Origin: CAZPLZ01 sp964587525
GTDB lineage: Bacteria > Oederibacteriota > CAKKQC01
Reading direction: 5' to 3'
Length of the DNA: 12,192 nucleotides
Assembly: GCA_964587525.1 (NCBI GenBank)
Contig: CAZPLZ010000102.1
Span: 1 to 12,192, forward strand
The notes under the pieces were generated by a model. That model did no database searches. It had not been told where the DNA came from and worked only from the letters and a program-made list of their open reading frames with translations. The translations under genes were made by a program, and so were the position numbers. Shown piece after piece: positions 1 through 5,494 of the stretch (positions within the stretch are counted from its first letter, which is position 1; each line of letters opens with the position of its first letter).

Positions 1-109
1 AAGATTACTGCCACCAAGCCAAGGGCAGAGGGCCCCCTCTTCATTTCCTCAAGAGCCTTGTCCGCGAGTCCCCAAACAACCGCCACATCCCCCGATCACC
101 TTCACCTAG

Positions 110-150
110 TGGACTCCCTTGGCGCACGCGCCGTTGCATAGCTGAGTCCA
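110..150. repeat. nested inverted repeat (possible structured RNA or hairpin)
   Basis: The outer 7-bp arms TGGACTC (110-116) and GAGTCCA (144-150) are perfectly complementary. Inside them lies a perfect hairpin GGCGC-AC-GCGCC (121-132). No run of T follows on either strand, so it is not a standard intrinsic terminator. It directly abuts the tRNA-Leu-like segment at 152-173 on the minus strand. Its function is unknown; it could be a fold in a small RNA or chance. Confidence 0.4.
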
Positions 151-151
151 A

Positions 152-173
152 CTGCCAATTCCACCACCCCGGC
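152..173 (-). other. tRNA-Leu 5'-end-like fragment
   Basis: Read on the minus strand from 173, the segment begins GCCGGGGTGGTGGAATTGG and continues CAG. This closely resembles the acceptor 5' strand plus D-arm start of bacterial tRNA-Leu. The match stops there: no anticodon arm, variable arm, T-loop (GGTTCGA) or complementary CCCCGGC 3' acceptor strand follows within the next ~100 nt. It is therefore not a functional tRNA as read. It may be a relic left by integration at a tRNA gene, or chance similarity. Confidence 0.3.
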
Positions 174-467
174 AATGTGCTCGAATTACGATTCTACCGT
201 GTCCTTGGAAACCTATCCCCTACGAACGTCAGGTCTGAAACCGTCCATGATCCCTCCGTGATCCCCAAGGGACTACTTTCCTTTGCACGGCGATTGGGAT
301 TCCTTGTGCTCTGAGGAGGCGAGAAATACCTGATAGTTGAAGGGACAGGAGAATGGGACTCCCTAATTTCTAGGGTGGAGCCAGACTCTTACACCCGGCT
401 TGCCTCATCAACTGGTAAGTTTACAAGTTTACTATGTCCCTCGGACCACCAGATTTGTCCATCTCCA

Positions 468-821
468 TCATGCGGCCAGAAGAGACTCGGCGGGAATGCG
501 CAGCTTGCGGTGAAGGTTTCTGATCATCGCCAGGCTGAGCCCCCGCTTCCTGCGCATGATTTCTGACGCACGACTCCTGCCCCCGACAATCCTGGCGAGG
601 TCAGAATTGGTTAATCCCTCCTGCTCCATTCTGAACTTGATGGCCTCAATGGGATCGGGCGGGAGGATGGCGTGCCGTTTCTCCTCGTAAGCTTCCACCA
701 ACATCGTCAGAAGTTCCAGGGTGTCGCCACGGGCCGTGCCCAGGCGAGCCCCCCAGAGAGCCTCGATCGCCTTGAGCGTCGCGCGATGTTCACGCTCGGT
801 TTTTATCACCTTGAGTTTCAT
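468..821 (-). CDS. higA: HigA-type antitoxin, HTH (XRE) family
   Basis: This 117-aa protein has the size and layout of the HigA antitoxin usually paired with HigB. It should bind and neutralise HigB and, through its DNA-binding domain, repress the operon. The N-terminal half (residues 1-60) is the family's acidic helical region, ending near LPPDPIEAIKFRMEQ. Residues 60-113 form the helix-turn-helix, with TNSDLARIVGGRSRASEIMRR and then a second helix pair ending LRIPAESLLAA. I chose the ATG at 821, not the longer frame to 899, because GAGGAGG lies 6-7 nt upstream and the family normally starts MKLKVIK-like. That ribosome site is made from the last codons of the toxin gene. Only one base separates the toxin stop from this ATG, so translation is probably coupled. 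Confidence 0.9.
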   Translation of the reverse strand: MKLKVIKTEREHRATLKAIEALWGARLGTARGDTLELLTMLVEAYEEKRHAILPPDPIEAIKFRMEQEGLTNSDLARIVGGRSRASEIMRRKRGLSLAMIRNLHRKLRIPAESLLAA

Positions 822-822
822 C

Positions 823-1122
823 TCAAACCTCCTCGGCTTTGATTTGATCATACTGCTGATGTGTCCCGATGAATCGCACAAACAGGACTCCGATGTCATA
901 CCTCACCGCCACAACGAGCCGATATTTGTTCCCTCCAATGTTGAAGACCACTCGCCCGTTGCCGACCACACTGGCACTTCGATACTGCGCCCTGACGTGC
1001 TGGGGAGTCCTCCACCGCGCTTTCTTGGCCTCCGCGAACCAAGCCCGCAACGGCTGTTCTGAATCCCGATAGGCGCTCTTTTCCCAGAAAGTTTTCAGCG
1101 TCTTCCTGGCGATGATTCTCAC
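823..1122 (-). CDS. higB: HigB-type toxin, ribosome-dependent mRNA endonuclease family
   Basis: The 99-aa product starts VRIIARKTL and contains FWEKSAYRDSEQPLRAWFAEAKKARW, QYRSASVVGNGRVVFNIGGNKYRLVV and VRFIGTHQQYD. This is the full pattern of the HigB family (RelE-like fold) toxins, which cleave mRNA on the ribosome. Toxin-before-antitoxin order is typical of higBA. The GTG at 1122 matches the family start. A GTG at 1140 in the same frame would add six residues (MRYTGGV). Neither has a clear Shine-Dalgarno sequence. The best -10 box (TATACT, 1134-1129) ends about 6 nt before GTG 1122, so a leaderless or near-leaderless message is possible. Length is normal and no key region is missing, so the system is probably intact. 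Confidence 0.9.
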   Translation of the reverse strand: MRIIARKTLKTFWEKSAYRDSEQPLRAWFAEAKKARWRTPQHVRAQYRSASVVGNGRVVFNIGGNKYRLVVAVRYDIGVLFVRFIGTHQQYDQIKAEEV

Positions 1123-1128
1123 ACCCCC

Positions 1129-1160
1129 AGTATAGCGCACATGTTCCCATTATGGGAACA
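1129..1160 (-). promoter_or_regulatory. higBA promoter and palindromic operator
   Basis: A perfect 19-bp palindrome, TGTTCCCAT-T-ATGGGAACA, occupies 1142-1160 (9-bp arms, one central base). On the minus strand TATACT (1134-1129) is a good sigma70 -10 box. TTCCCA (1158-1153), inside the palindrome, is a 4-of-6 match to a -35 box with an 18-bp spacer. The palindrome thus covers the -35 and most of the spacer, as expected for autorepression by the HigA antitoxin or the HigBA complex. Operator identity is inferred from position and symmetry. Confidence 0.75.
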
Positions 1161-1253
1161 CCGGGACCATGGGGACCACTGACAGGTACGAATGAGAATA
1201 CCGCATCGTCATCACAAGCGTCGTGTGCCCAACGAGATTACGCAGGATTCAGG

Positions 1254-1640
1254 CTAACTCTTTGCGGGCCTGGCAGAAAGTGCAGATGCAGTTAATTCCA
1301 GCAATCGCTTGGTGTCGAACGGTTTGCGCAGGAAGGCGTACGCTCCGCTTTTAATAATCTCCTCCTCATCACAATCGGCGAGCCCTGTCATGAAAATGAC
1401 TGGGATCCGGAGTCCGAGTTGTTTGATCCCTGCCAACAACTGGAACCCGTCCCCGTCTGGCATCTGTATGTCCGATACAACCAGATCAATACGTTGCTTC
1501 CCAACCACGCGTAAAGCTTCATTTCCGCTGGAGGCGCATCTCACTTCATACCCCGCCCCGCTTAATATTAATTTGAGCACTTCGACGAGCTGCTTCCCAT
1601 CATCCACCACCAACATCCGGGCACCCTTTAGAGAAGCCAT
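1254..1640 (-). CDS. stand-alone receiver (REC) response regulator
   Basis: This 128-aa protein is a single CheY-like receiver with no output domain. Acidic pocket residues are D13 and D14, the phospho-acceptor is D57 (VVSDIQMPDGDG), the switch Thr is T85 (IFMTG) and the conserved Lys is K106 (LRKPF). All receiver catalytic residues are therefore present. It should act by protein contact or as a phosphorelay intermediate in the cytoplasm. The ATG at 1640 has GAGAGGAA about 6 nt upstream. A strong sigma54 promoter (1699-1714) and a tandem-dyad upstream site (1769-1803) precede it, so it looks like a member of the local sigma54 regulon. The neighbouring activator gene ends about 235 bp upstream, so it is probably transcribed separately. 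No cognate kinase is visible. Confidence 0.9.
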   Translation of the reverse strand: MASLKGARMLVVDDGKQLVEVLKLILSGAGYEVRCASSGNEALRVVGKQRIDLVVSDIQMPDGDGFQLLAGIKQLGLRIPVIFMTGLADCDEEEIIKSGAYAFLRKPFDTKRLLELTASALSARPAKS

Positions 1641-1698
1641 GACGGTTCCTCTCTGGTGGACAGTGAGAACGACATTTTCATCATCGTGTCACATCAAA

Positions 1699-1714
1699 TG
1701 CAAGGTTGGTGCCG
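1699..1714 (-). promoter_or_regulatory. sigma54 (-24/-12) promoter for the receiver gene
   Basis: On the minus strand the sequence CGGCACCAACCTTGCA matches the sigma54 consensus TGGCACG-N4-TTGCW at 9 of 11 fixed positions plus W. The exact GG (1713-1712)-N10-GC (1701-1700) spacing is kept. The start of transcription would be near 1689, giving a leader of about 50 nt to the ATG at 1640. The element is matched by two others in the window and preceded by the same upstream dyads, which greatly raises confidence. Confidence 0.82.
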
Positions 1715-1768
1715 ACAAGCAAGAGCCTGTATTTTCGAAGTTTTGACGAACACACCGCGCGCTCGGGC

Positions 1769-1803
1769 TAGGAAATATCTCCTAAAGGGAGGGATTTTTC
1801 CCA
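1769..1803 (-). promoter_or_regulatory. tandem-dyad enhancer (UAS) for sigma54 activator, copy 1
   Basis: On the minus strand two dyads follow each other: distal TGGGAAAAATCCCT (1803-1790) and proximal TAGGAGATATTTCCTA (1784-1769), with centres 20 bp apart. The proximal centre is 76 bp upstream of the -12 GC of the sigma54 promoter, a classical distance for NtrC-family enhancer sites. Between them runs AATCCCTCCCTT, also present in copy 2 at 5319-5330. The probable ligand is the NtrC-type regulator encoded at 1912-3243, but this is inference. Confidence 0.75.
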
Positions 1804-1911
1804 GGTACCGACCCGGGAATATACCTTAATAAATGGTTGGCGCTTCCGTATGGCCTGGCATGACGCCAGGATGGTTAAGGCTCCTCCAGGAGGCCGATGA
1901 GCGTTTTGCGG

Positions 1912-3243
1912 TCAATTCCCAGCGGCCCTGGCGGCTTCCGTTTTGTTGCCGTTGCAGACGCTGAGCGCATAGCGTGCATAGCGGCGTTTGAGTTCTTCCA
2001 AGAGGAGCAGCCCTGCGTGACCGGCAGAAGCCGAAACCCCCAGCTCACTCAATTCGCGTATTCCGAACAGCTCCTCTGGCAAATCCTCCCGGCCGATCAC
2101 TGAACCATGCGTCAGTGTCGCAGCGCGGTCCACAACATGCTCCAGCTCTCGCACATTGCCCGGCCAGTGATATGATTTCATGATCTCCAGGGCCTCGTCC
2201 GACACGGCCACCCGCTTCTTGCCGGTATTCCATTTACCGAGAAAATGTGACAACAGCAGGGGCAGATCCTCCATCCGCTCACGCAAAGGGGGAACGTGCA
2301 GCTCCATCCCTACAATCCGGTACAGGAGATCCTCCCGGAATTTACCTTGCGCCACCATGTCCTTGACATTGACATTCGTCGCCGAGATGAGGCGCGCGTC
2401 CCACACAACGCCACGATTGGCTCCAAGGCGTTGGGTGGTTCTTTCCTGCAGCACCCGCAGGAGCTTGGCCTGCAGTTCGAGAGGAATGTTCCCAATCTCA
2501 TCCAGGAAAAGCGTGCCGCCGTTGGCCAACTCGAACCGGCCAGGTTTGGCTGCTACGGCACCGGTGAAAGCCCCTCGCTCATATCCAAAGAGCTCAGCCT
2601 CCAGCAGTCCCGCCGGCAGGCTCCCGCAGTCCACCGGCACGAACGGTCCTTTGGCATTCGGGCTGTGCCGGTGAAGGGCGCGGGCTACCAACTCCTTGCC
2701 TGTCCCGCTCTCCCCGGCGATCATGACCGGAATGGCCGAATCCGCCAGCCTGCCGACCAGCTTAAAGAGCTCAATCATCACAGGCGACCGACCGATCAAG
2801 TATCGTTCCACGTCACCATCAGGTCGCTTCGGCACACCCGTTGGCTGCTGCAGGGAAGCACGATTGCGTCGGGTAAGTTCGAACGCCTTGCCAATCTGCG
2901 CTTGCACATGGGCCACACTGAATGGCTTGGTGACATAATCCATCGCACCCTGCCGTATAGCGTCCACAACCATTTGTTCATCACTCAATCCCGTGAGCAT
3001 GATGATCATCCGGGAGGAATCGTCCTTCAAAGACTCCGTGAGCAAGTCCAAGCCGGATGTGTCCGGCAAATCGATATCGAGCAGCAGGACCGATGGCGTG
3101 TAGCGTCTTAGCAACGCACGCGCTTCATCGCCCGTGGCGGCGGTGAGCACTTCCCGGCCCGGCGTTTCCAGGGATTTCTTCAGCATGTCGCGAACCGCCC
3201 GCTCATCTTCTACAACGAGGAGGATCTCCTTCTCCTGATCCAT
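1912..3243 (-). CDS. NtrC-family sigma54-dependent response regulator, C-terminus frameshifted
   Basis: The 443-aa product has three domains. Residues 1-120 are a receiver with E12/D13, phospho-acceptor D56, T84 and K106. Residues about 148-375 are an AAA+ sigma54-interaction domain: Walker A GESGTGKE (177-184), the sigma54-contacting GAFTGA loop (224-229), Walker B GGTLFLDEI (242-250) and the later WPGNVREL. Then follows the start of a Fis-type helix-turn-helix (GNKTEAARAAG). It should hydrolyse ATP to open sigma54 promoters when phosphorylated. The frame stops inside the HTH at 1912. In the next frame the DNA continues G-IDRKTLIGLLEEP and stops at 1875, exactly the missing recognition helix. 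One extra base in 1915-1920 (GGGAATT) explains it. A repaired protein would have about 455 residues (1875-3243). The ATG at 3243 lacks a clear ribosome site, but the receiver begins at residue 7, so it is probably right. Confidence 0.9.
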   Translation of the reverse strand: MDQEKEILLVVEDERAVRDMLKKSLETPGREVLTAATGDEARALLRRYTPSVLLLDIDLPDTSGLDLLTESLKDDSSRMIIMLTGLSDEQMVVDAIRQGAMDYVTKPFSVAHVQAQIGKAFELTRRNRASLQQPTGVPKRPDGDVERYLIGRSPVMIELFKLVGRLADSAIPVMIAGESGTGKELVARALHRHSPNAKGPFVPVDCGSLPAGLLEAELFGYERGAFTGAVAAKPGRFELANGGTLFLDEIGNIPLELQAKLLRVLQERTTQRLGANRGVVWDARLISATNVNVKDMVAQGKFREDLLYRIVGMELHVPPLRERMEDLPLLLSHFLGKWNTGKKRVAVSDEALEIMKSYHWPGNVRELEHVVDRAATLTHGSVIGREDLPEELFGIRELSELGVSASAGHAGLLLLEELKRRYARYALSVCNGNKTEAARAAGN

Positions 3244-3452
3244 GATGGGCTTATGAATGGACCTGGGATACGGATTTATGCGGCGGGCAAGAGGACCACG
3301 TCTTGGTGCGGCTGTATAGCATCAACATATTGCATATTTTACCGTATCTCCTACCAGCCCTCTCGACGCACCAGCGGGATTTCAACACGCAAGACACAGC
3401 AGGAATGCAGCCATCGTCACGCAAAACCTTTACCGGAGAGCCAGCTTCGATC

Positions 3453-4247
3453 TCACTGTGAGCTCGCTGCCTCTGCCAATATCATCACGGGGTCGAGCCG
3501 ATATTCCCCTGGCTCCTTGACGTCGGAAGAAAGATCCACGGTAAAGCGACGACTGACACCCGGCAGCAGCGCAAACTTTCGGGGATTGATCCGGCCGCGA
3601 CCCGCTTCCGTCGCCCCTGCAAGCTCCAAATCTCCCCGGGGCCGTATCAAAACATTGCCCGTGTTCTTGATGATCACCGAGCACCGCACCGGCTCTTTCG
3701 TACGATTGGTTGAGCAAGTCAGCGAGACCACCTCGGCTTGACACACCTCCGTCCCACGCACGGTGATAAAAACCAGGTAAGGGACGCGCATATTCACCCG
3801 TACCACCCCCCTGCTCGAGGCCGATGAGGGAAGAACCGTCTCGCTAACGATGCAGGCATACCGTCCTCCCTGGGCGCCCTGGGGAACGCGTATCTCATAG
3901 AGCAGGAAAGCATGCGCCTGGGGACGTAGTCTCACCCGCTTCCTGGCAAGCTTGATCCAGGGGGCTGCCGACCAGGATGTCGTCCCGGGAGGCACGATAT
4001 CCACGCTGCCGTCCGCCGCCACCTTGACATCGGCAACGTAATACTTCACTTCAATCGGCATGCGCTGCTCGGAGCTTTGGACCCGGAACCGGTACCGTTT
4101 GAAGGCCCCAGGCTTCAACGTGAATTCCTGGCGGGTGGGGTGAATGCCGAACGCCGCCCCCAACGCCGGCGCAGGGCGGCTCAGCCCCGCAACCAACCCC
4201 GCAAGCAGAAGAAGGGCAACGCGATTAAAGTATCTGCGTGAGTTCAT
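3453..4247 (-). CDS. secreted PapD/DUF916-like surface-protein partner
   Basis: This 264-aa protein begins with a clear signal peptide (MNSRRYFNRVALLLLAGLVA, cleavage near ALGA-AF at about residue 31). After it comes FGIHPTRQEFTLKPGAFKRYRFRVQSS, the opening strand pattern of PapD-like chaperones and of the DUF916 proteins that accompany WxL surface proteins. A second immunoglobulin-like region (about 165-260, with VIIKNTGNVLIRPRGDLEL) follows. There is no C-terminal membrane anchor, unlike Gram-positive DUF916 proteins. I chose the ATG at 4247 because it places the signal peptide at the N-terminus. The longer frame to 4322 would add 25 unlikely residues. The gene overlaps the upstream WxL-like gene by 23 nt, implying coupled translation and joint function as chaperone or binding partner. 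Family assignment is by pattern recognition, not by search. Confidence 0.65.
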   Translation of the reverse strand: MNSRRYFNRVALLLLAGLVAGLSRPAPALGAAFGIHPTRQEFTLKPGAFKRYRFRVQSSEQRMPIEVKYYVADVKVAADGSVDIVPPGTTSWSAAPWIKLARKRVRLRPQAHAFLLYEIRVPQGAQGGRYACIVSETVLPSSASSRGVVRVNMRVPYLVFITVRGTEVCQAEVVSLTCSTNRTKEPVRCSVIIKNTGNVLIRPRGDLELAGATEAGRGRINPRKFALLPGVSRRFTVDLSSDVKEPGEYRLDPVMILAEAASSQ

Positions 4248-4767
4248 AGGTAATGGTGGCTGTGTATGTGCCGGCTTCCTGGTCGGAAGGATCAACAAGT
4301 TGGTAGCGATAGCGGAGATCAATGTCTTGTCCTCCTGTGTCGCCCGTACTGGCGGTATAGGTCAGCACGGGGCTGGTGGTAAACGCCGTATAGGTTCCCA
4401 GGTTGGCAATGGTCCCGGTGCCATTCGTGGAGTCCAAAATCCAATAAAAATTGGTATTGGAAATCGTGTCCGCCCCTGAAGCGAGCGAGCCCGTGACGGA
4501 CACCTTGACGTACCAGGGGGTCTGATTGCTGTTCACCGTAAGCGTGTGATGATAGCCAGTGGAACCGGGAAATTCTTTGGTTTGCCCCACGTTCAAAGCA
4601 CCGAACGCAACACTGGAACTGCCCAGCGAAAGCGTGAACACGGTGTTGATGGTGGCCGAAGCGCTCGCGGTGGTGCTGGCGGTCAAGGACTGCGCATCCC
4701 TGGCACCGTTCACGAGCGCCAAGCTAACCACACCGATCCCCGCTATAAGCTTTCCAAAGTTTTTCAT
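4225..4767 (-). CDS. secreted WxL-like beta-sandwich surface protein
   Basis: This 180-aa exported protein has a signal peptide (MKNFGKLIAGIGVVSLALVNGARDAQS), then a Ser/Thr/Ala-rich body ASASATINTVFTLSLGSSSVAFGALNVGQ. TPWYVKVSV lies at residues 83-91. The end is AGTYTATITYELTQIL. The paired motifs W-x-V near the middle and GTYTATxTxxL at the C-terminus mirror the two WxL motifs of WxL-domain proteins, although the second Trp is Tyr here. A coat-protein or fimbrillin-like major subunit is the main alternative. The ATG at 4767 has AAAGGAGG 8 nt upstream, so the frame beyond it to 4806 is leader. A sigma54 promoter (4842-4857) and dyad pair (4913-4946) lie upstream. It is the first gene of an operon with the overlapping PapD/DUF916-like gene. 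It probably forms an abundant surface or fibre component. Confidence 0.65.
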   Translation of the reverse strand: MKNFGKLIAGIGVVSLALVNGARDAQSLTASTTASASATINTVFTLSLGSSSVAFGALNVGQTKEFPGSTGYHHTLTVNSNQTPWYVKVSVTGSLASGADTISNTNFYWILDSTNGTGTIANLGTYTAFTTSPVLTYTASTGDTGGQDIDLRYRYQLVDPSDQEAGTYTATITYELTQIL

Positions 4768-4841
4768 TCTGTACCCTCCTTTAAAGTTTTTCTTCGTTTC
4801 GCCCATCTCCTAACTGGAAATGGACGCTAAGCAGGGAACAG

Positions 4842-4857
4842 TGCAAGCGTGATGCCA
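4842..4857 (-). promoter_or_regulatory. sigma54 (-24/-12) promoter for the WxL-like operon
   Basis: On the minus strand TGGCATCACGCTTGCA fits TGGCACG-N4-TTGCW with only two mismatches, and GG (4856-4855) is separated from GC (4844-4843) by exactly ten bases. Transcription should start near 4832, giving a leader of about 65 nt to the ATG at 4767. Confidence 0.85.
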
Positions 4858-4912
4858 CATAAAAAACACTGCTCTCTCAACAACTTCCGCCGCGATCAGA
4901 TGAGCAGGTGGG

Positions 4913-4946
4913 TAGGAACCTTTCCCTAGTGGATGGATTTTTTCTC
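4913..4946 (-). promoter_or_regulatory. tandem-dyad enhancer (UAS), copy 3
   Basis: On the minus strand the proximal dyad TAGGGAAAGGTTCCTA (4928-4913) is well formed. The distal one, GAGAAAAAATCCAT (4946-4933), is degenerate. Centres are 19 bp apart and the proximal centre is 77 bp upstream of the -12 GC. The shared backbone AATCCATCCACTAGGGA aligns without gaps with AATCCCTCCCTTAGGGA of copy 2 (14 of 17 positions identical). Confidence 0.7.
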
Positions 4947-4991
4947 GTTGGACGGTATCGAGGCTTCTCGTTCGCCGTTTGATTTTGCAGC

Positions 4992-5120
4992 TTAGGTGTA
5001 GAGAGCCTCCCGCACCTTCTTCAGCAACACATTCGGCATAATCGGCTTCTCGAGAAACGCTGTGCCGGGCCTCAGCATACCGTGGTGGACGATGGCGTCG
5101 TCGGTATACTTTGATGGCAT
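4992..5120 (-). pseudogene. relic of the C-terminal receiver of a hybrid histidine kinase
   Basis: A 42-codon frame reads MPSKYTDDAIVHHGMLRPGT, then AFLEKPIMPNVLLKKVREAL before a TAA at 4994-4992. The YTDDAIVHHG...PGTAFLEKP pattern, with the conserved receiver Lys-Pro, is a signature of the last third of receiver domains at the end of hybrid sensor kinases. The rest of the kinase is absent: upstream the frame becomes unrecognisable (it reads S-T-A-A-Y-R-I-C-L-P-R) and meets a stop near 5175. It lies between two sigma54-controlled units, so it could be what remains of the sensor that once fed this regulon. That link is inference. Confidence 0.65.
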
Positions 5121-5310
5121 CCCGTGATTAAACACATTACGAGGGAGGCAAATACGATACGCAGCTGTAGATTATAAGATTTGTATGTTTCTGGCGATTC
5201 TAGCCTATGAGCTGATCCAGAGTCCATGCCGCTGAAATCAAGCCTGCGGACGTGGCAGGGGTGGCTTTTGTGCTGCTGTGAATGCGGAAAAAGTTATAGT
5301 GCGCGAGATA
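5121..5310. other. non-coding spacer between kinase relic and UAS copy 2
   Basis: No reading frame with protein-like features and no RNA gene are seen. The segment is richer in A/T than its surroundings. It separates the leftward relic from the rightward sigma54-controlled operon. Confidence 0.4.
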
Positions 5311-5344
5311 TAGGAAATAATCCCTCCCTTAGGGAGTAATCCCC
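5311..5344 (+). promoter_or_regulatory. tandem-dyad enhancer (UAS), copy 2
   Basis: Two 15-mers, TAGGAAATAATCCCT (5311-5325) and TAGGGAGTAATCCCC (5330-5344), are direct repeats of each other (12 of 15 identical), each with dyad character, offset by 19 bp. Their junction also forms the perfect 13-bp palindrome CTCCCT-T-AGGGAG (5324-5336). The proximal centre (5337) lies 73-74 bp upstream of the -12 GC. This is the clearest of the three copies. Confidence 0.78.
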
Positions 5345-5396
5345 CGCCTGCAAGAGCGTTCCTAGCGATATAGCTGAATTTATTGTATTTTTTGTA

Positions 5397-5412
5397 CGGC
5401 ATTGTCCTTGCA
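5397..5412 (+). promoter_or_regulatory. sigma54 (-24/-12) promoter for the barrel/receiver operon
   Basis: CGGCATTGTCCTTGCA matches TGGCACG-N4-TTGCW at the invariant GG (5398-5399) and GC (5410-5411), with exact N10 spacing and an intact TTGCA. Predicted start of transcription is near 5422, leaving a leader of about 73 nt before the ATG at 5495. Confidence 0.8.
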
Positions 5413-5494
5413 ATGTTAGTTCTCCAGCTTTGGATGAACGCCCGAATTCAAACGGGCGGTCGTAGATAAACAAAACCCTAAGGAGGAGAAGGAC

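Larger units (their letters stand above)
1..467. other. left intergenic region, no convincing gene
   Basis: I find no convincing protein gene here. On the minus strand a GTG-started frame (86 down to the left edge, about 28 codons) reads plausibly as protein but is too short to support. The stretch contains a nested inverted repeat at 110-150, a short tRNA-Leu-like match at 152-173, an 8-bp tandem direct repeat (AAGTTTAC twice, 417-432) and a small inverted repeat CCCTA-ATTTC-TAGGG at 361-375. It lies downstream of the HigBA operon, which is read leftwards and ends at 468. No T-tract terminator was seen after that stop. Confidence 0.5.

Noticed and set aside
1..86. Minus-strand GTG-started frame running off the left edge (about 28 codons).
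   Set aside because: The residue composition is plausible, but it is too short, has an in-frame stop just upstream, no clear ribosome site and no recognisable motif.
361..375. CCCTA-ATTTC-TAGGG inverted repeat as a fourth enhancer site.
   Set aside because: Half-sites face the opposite way to the enhancer dyads, there is no tandem partner, and no convincing sigma54 promoter lies at the expected distance.
2296..3111. A 271-codon open frame on the plus strand.
   Set aside because: It lies wholly opposite the NtrC-family regulator, whose domains are unmistakable. It has no family pattern and is a shadow of that GC-rich gene.
3420..3435. Minus-strand CGGTAAAGGTTTTGCG, a GG-N10-GC match, as a sigma54 promoter for the activator gene.
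   Set aside because: The -24 element deviates from GGCAC, no dyad pair lies 70-80 bp upstream, and it would leave a leader of nearly 170 nt.
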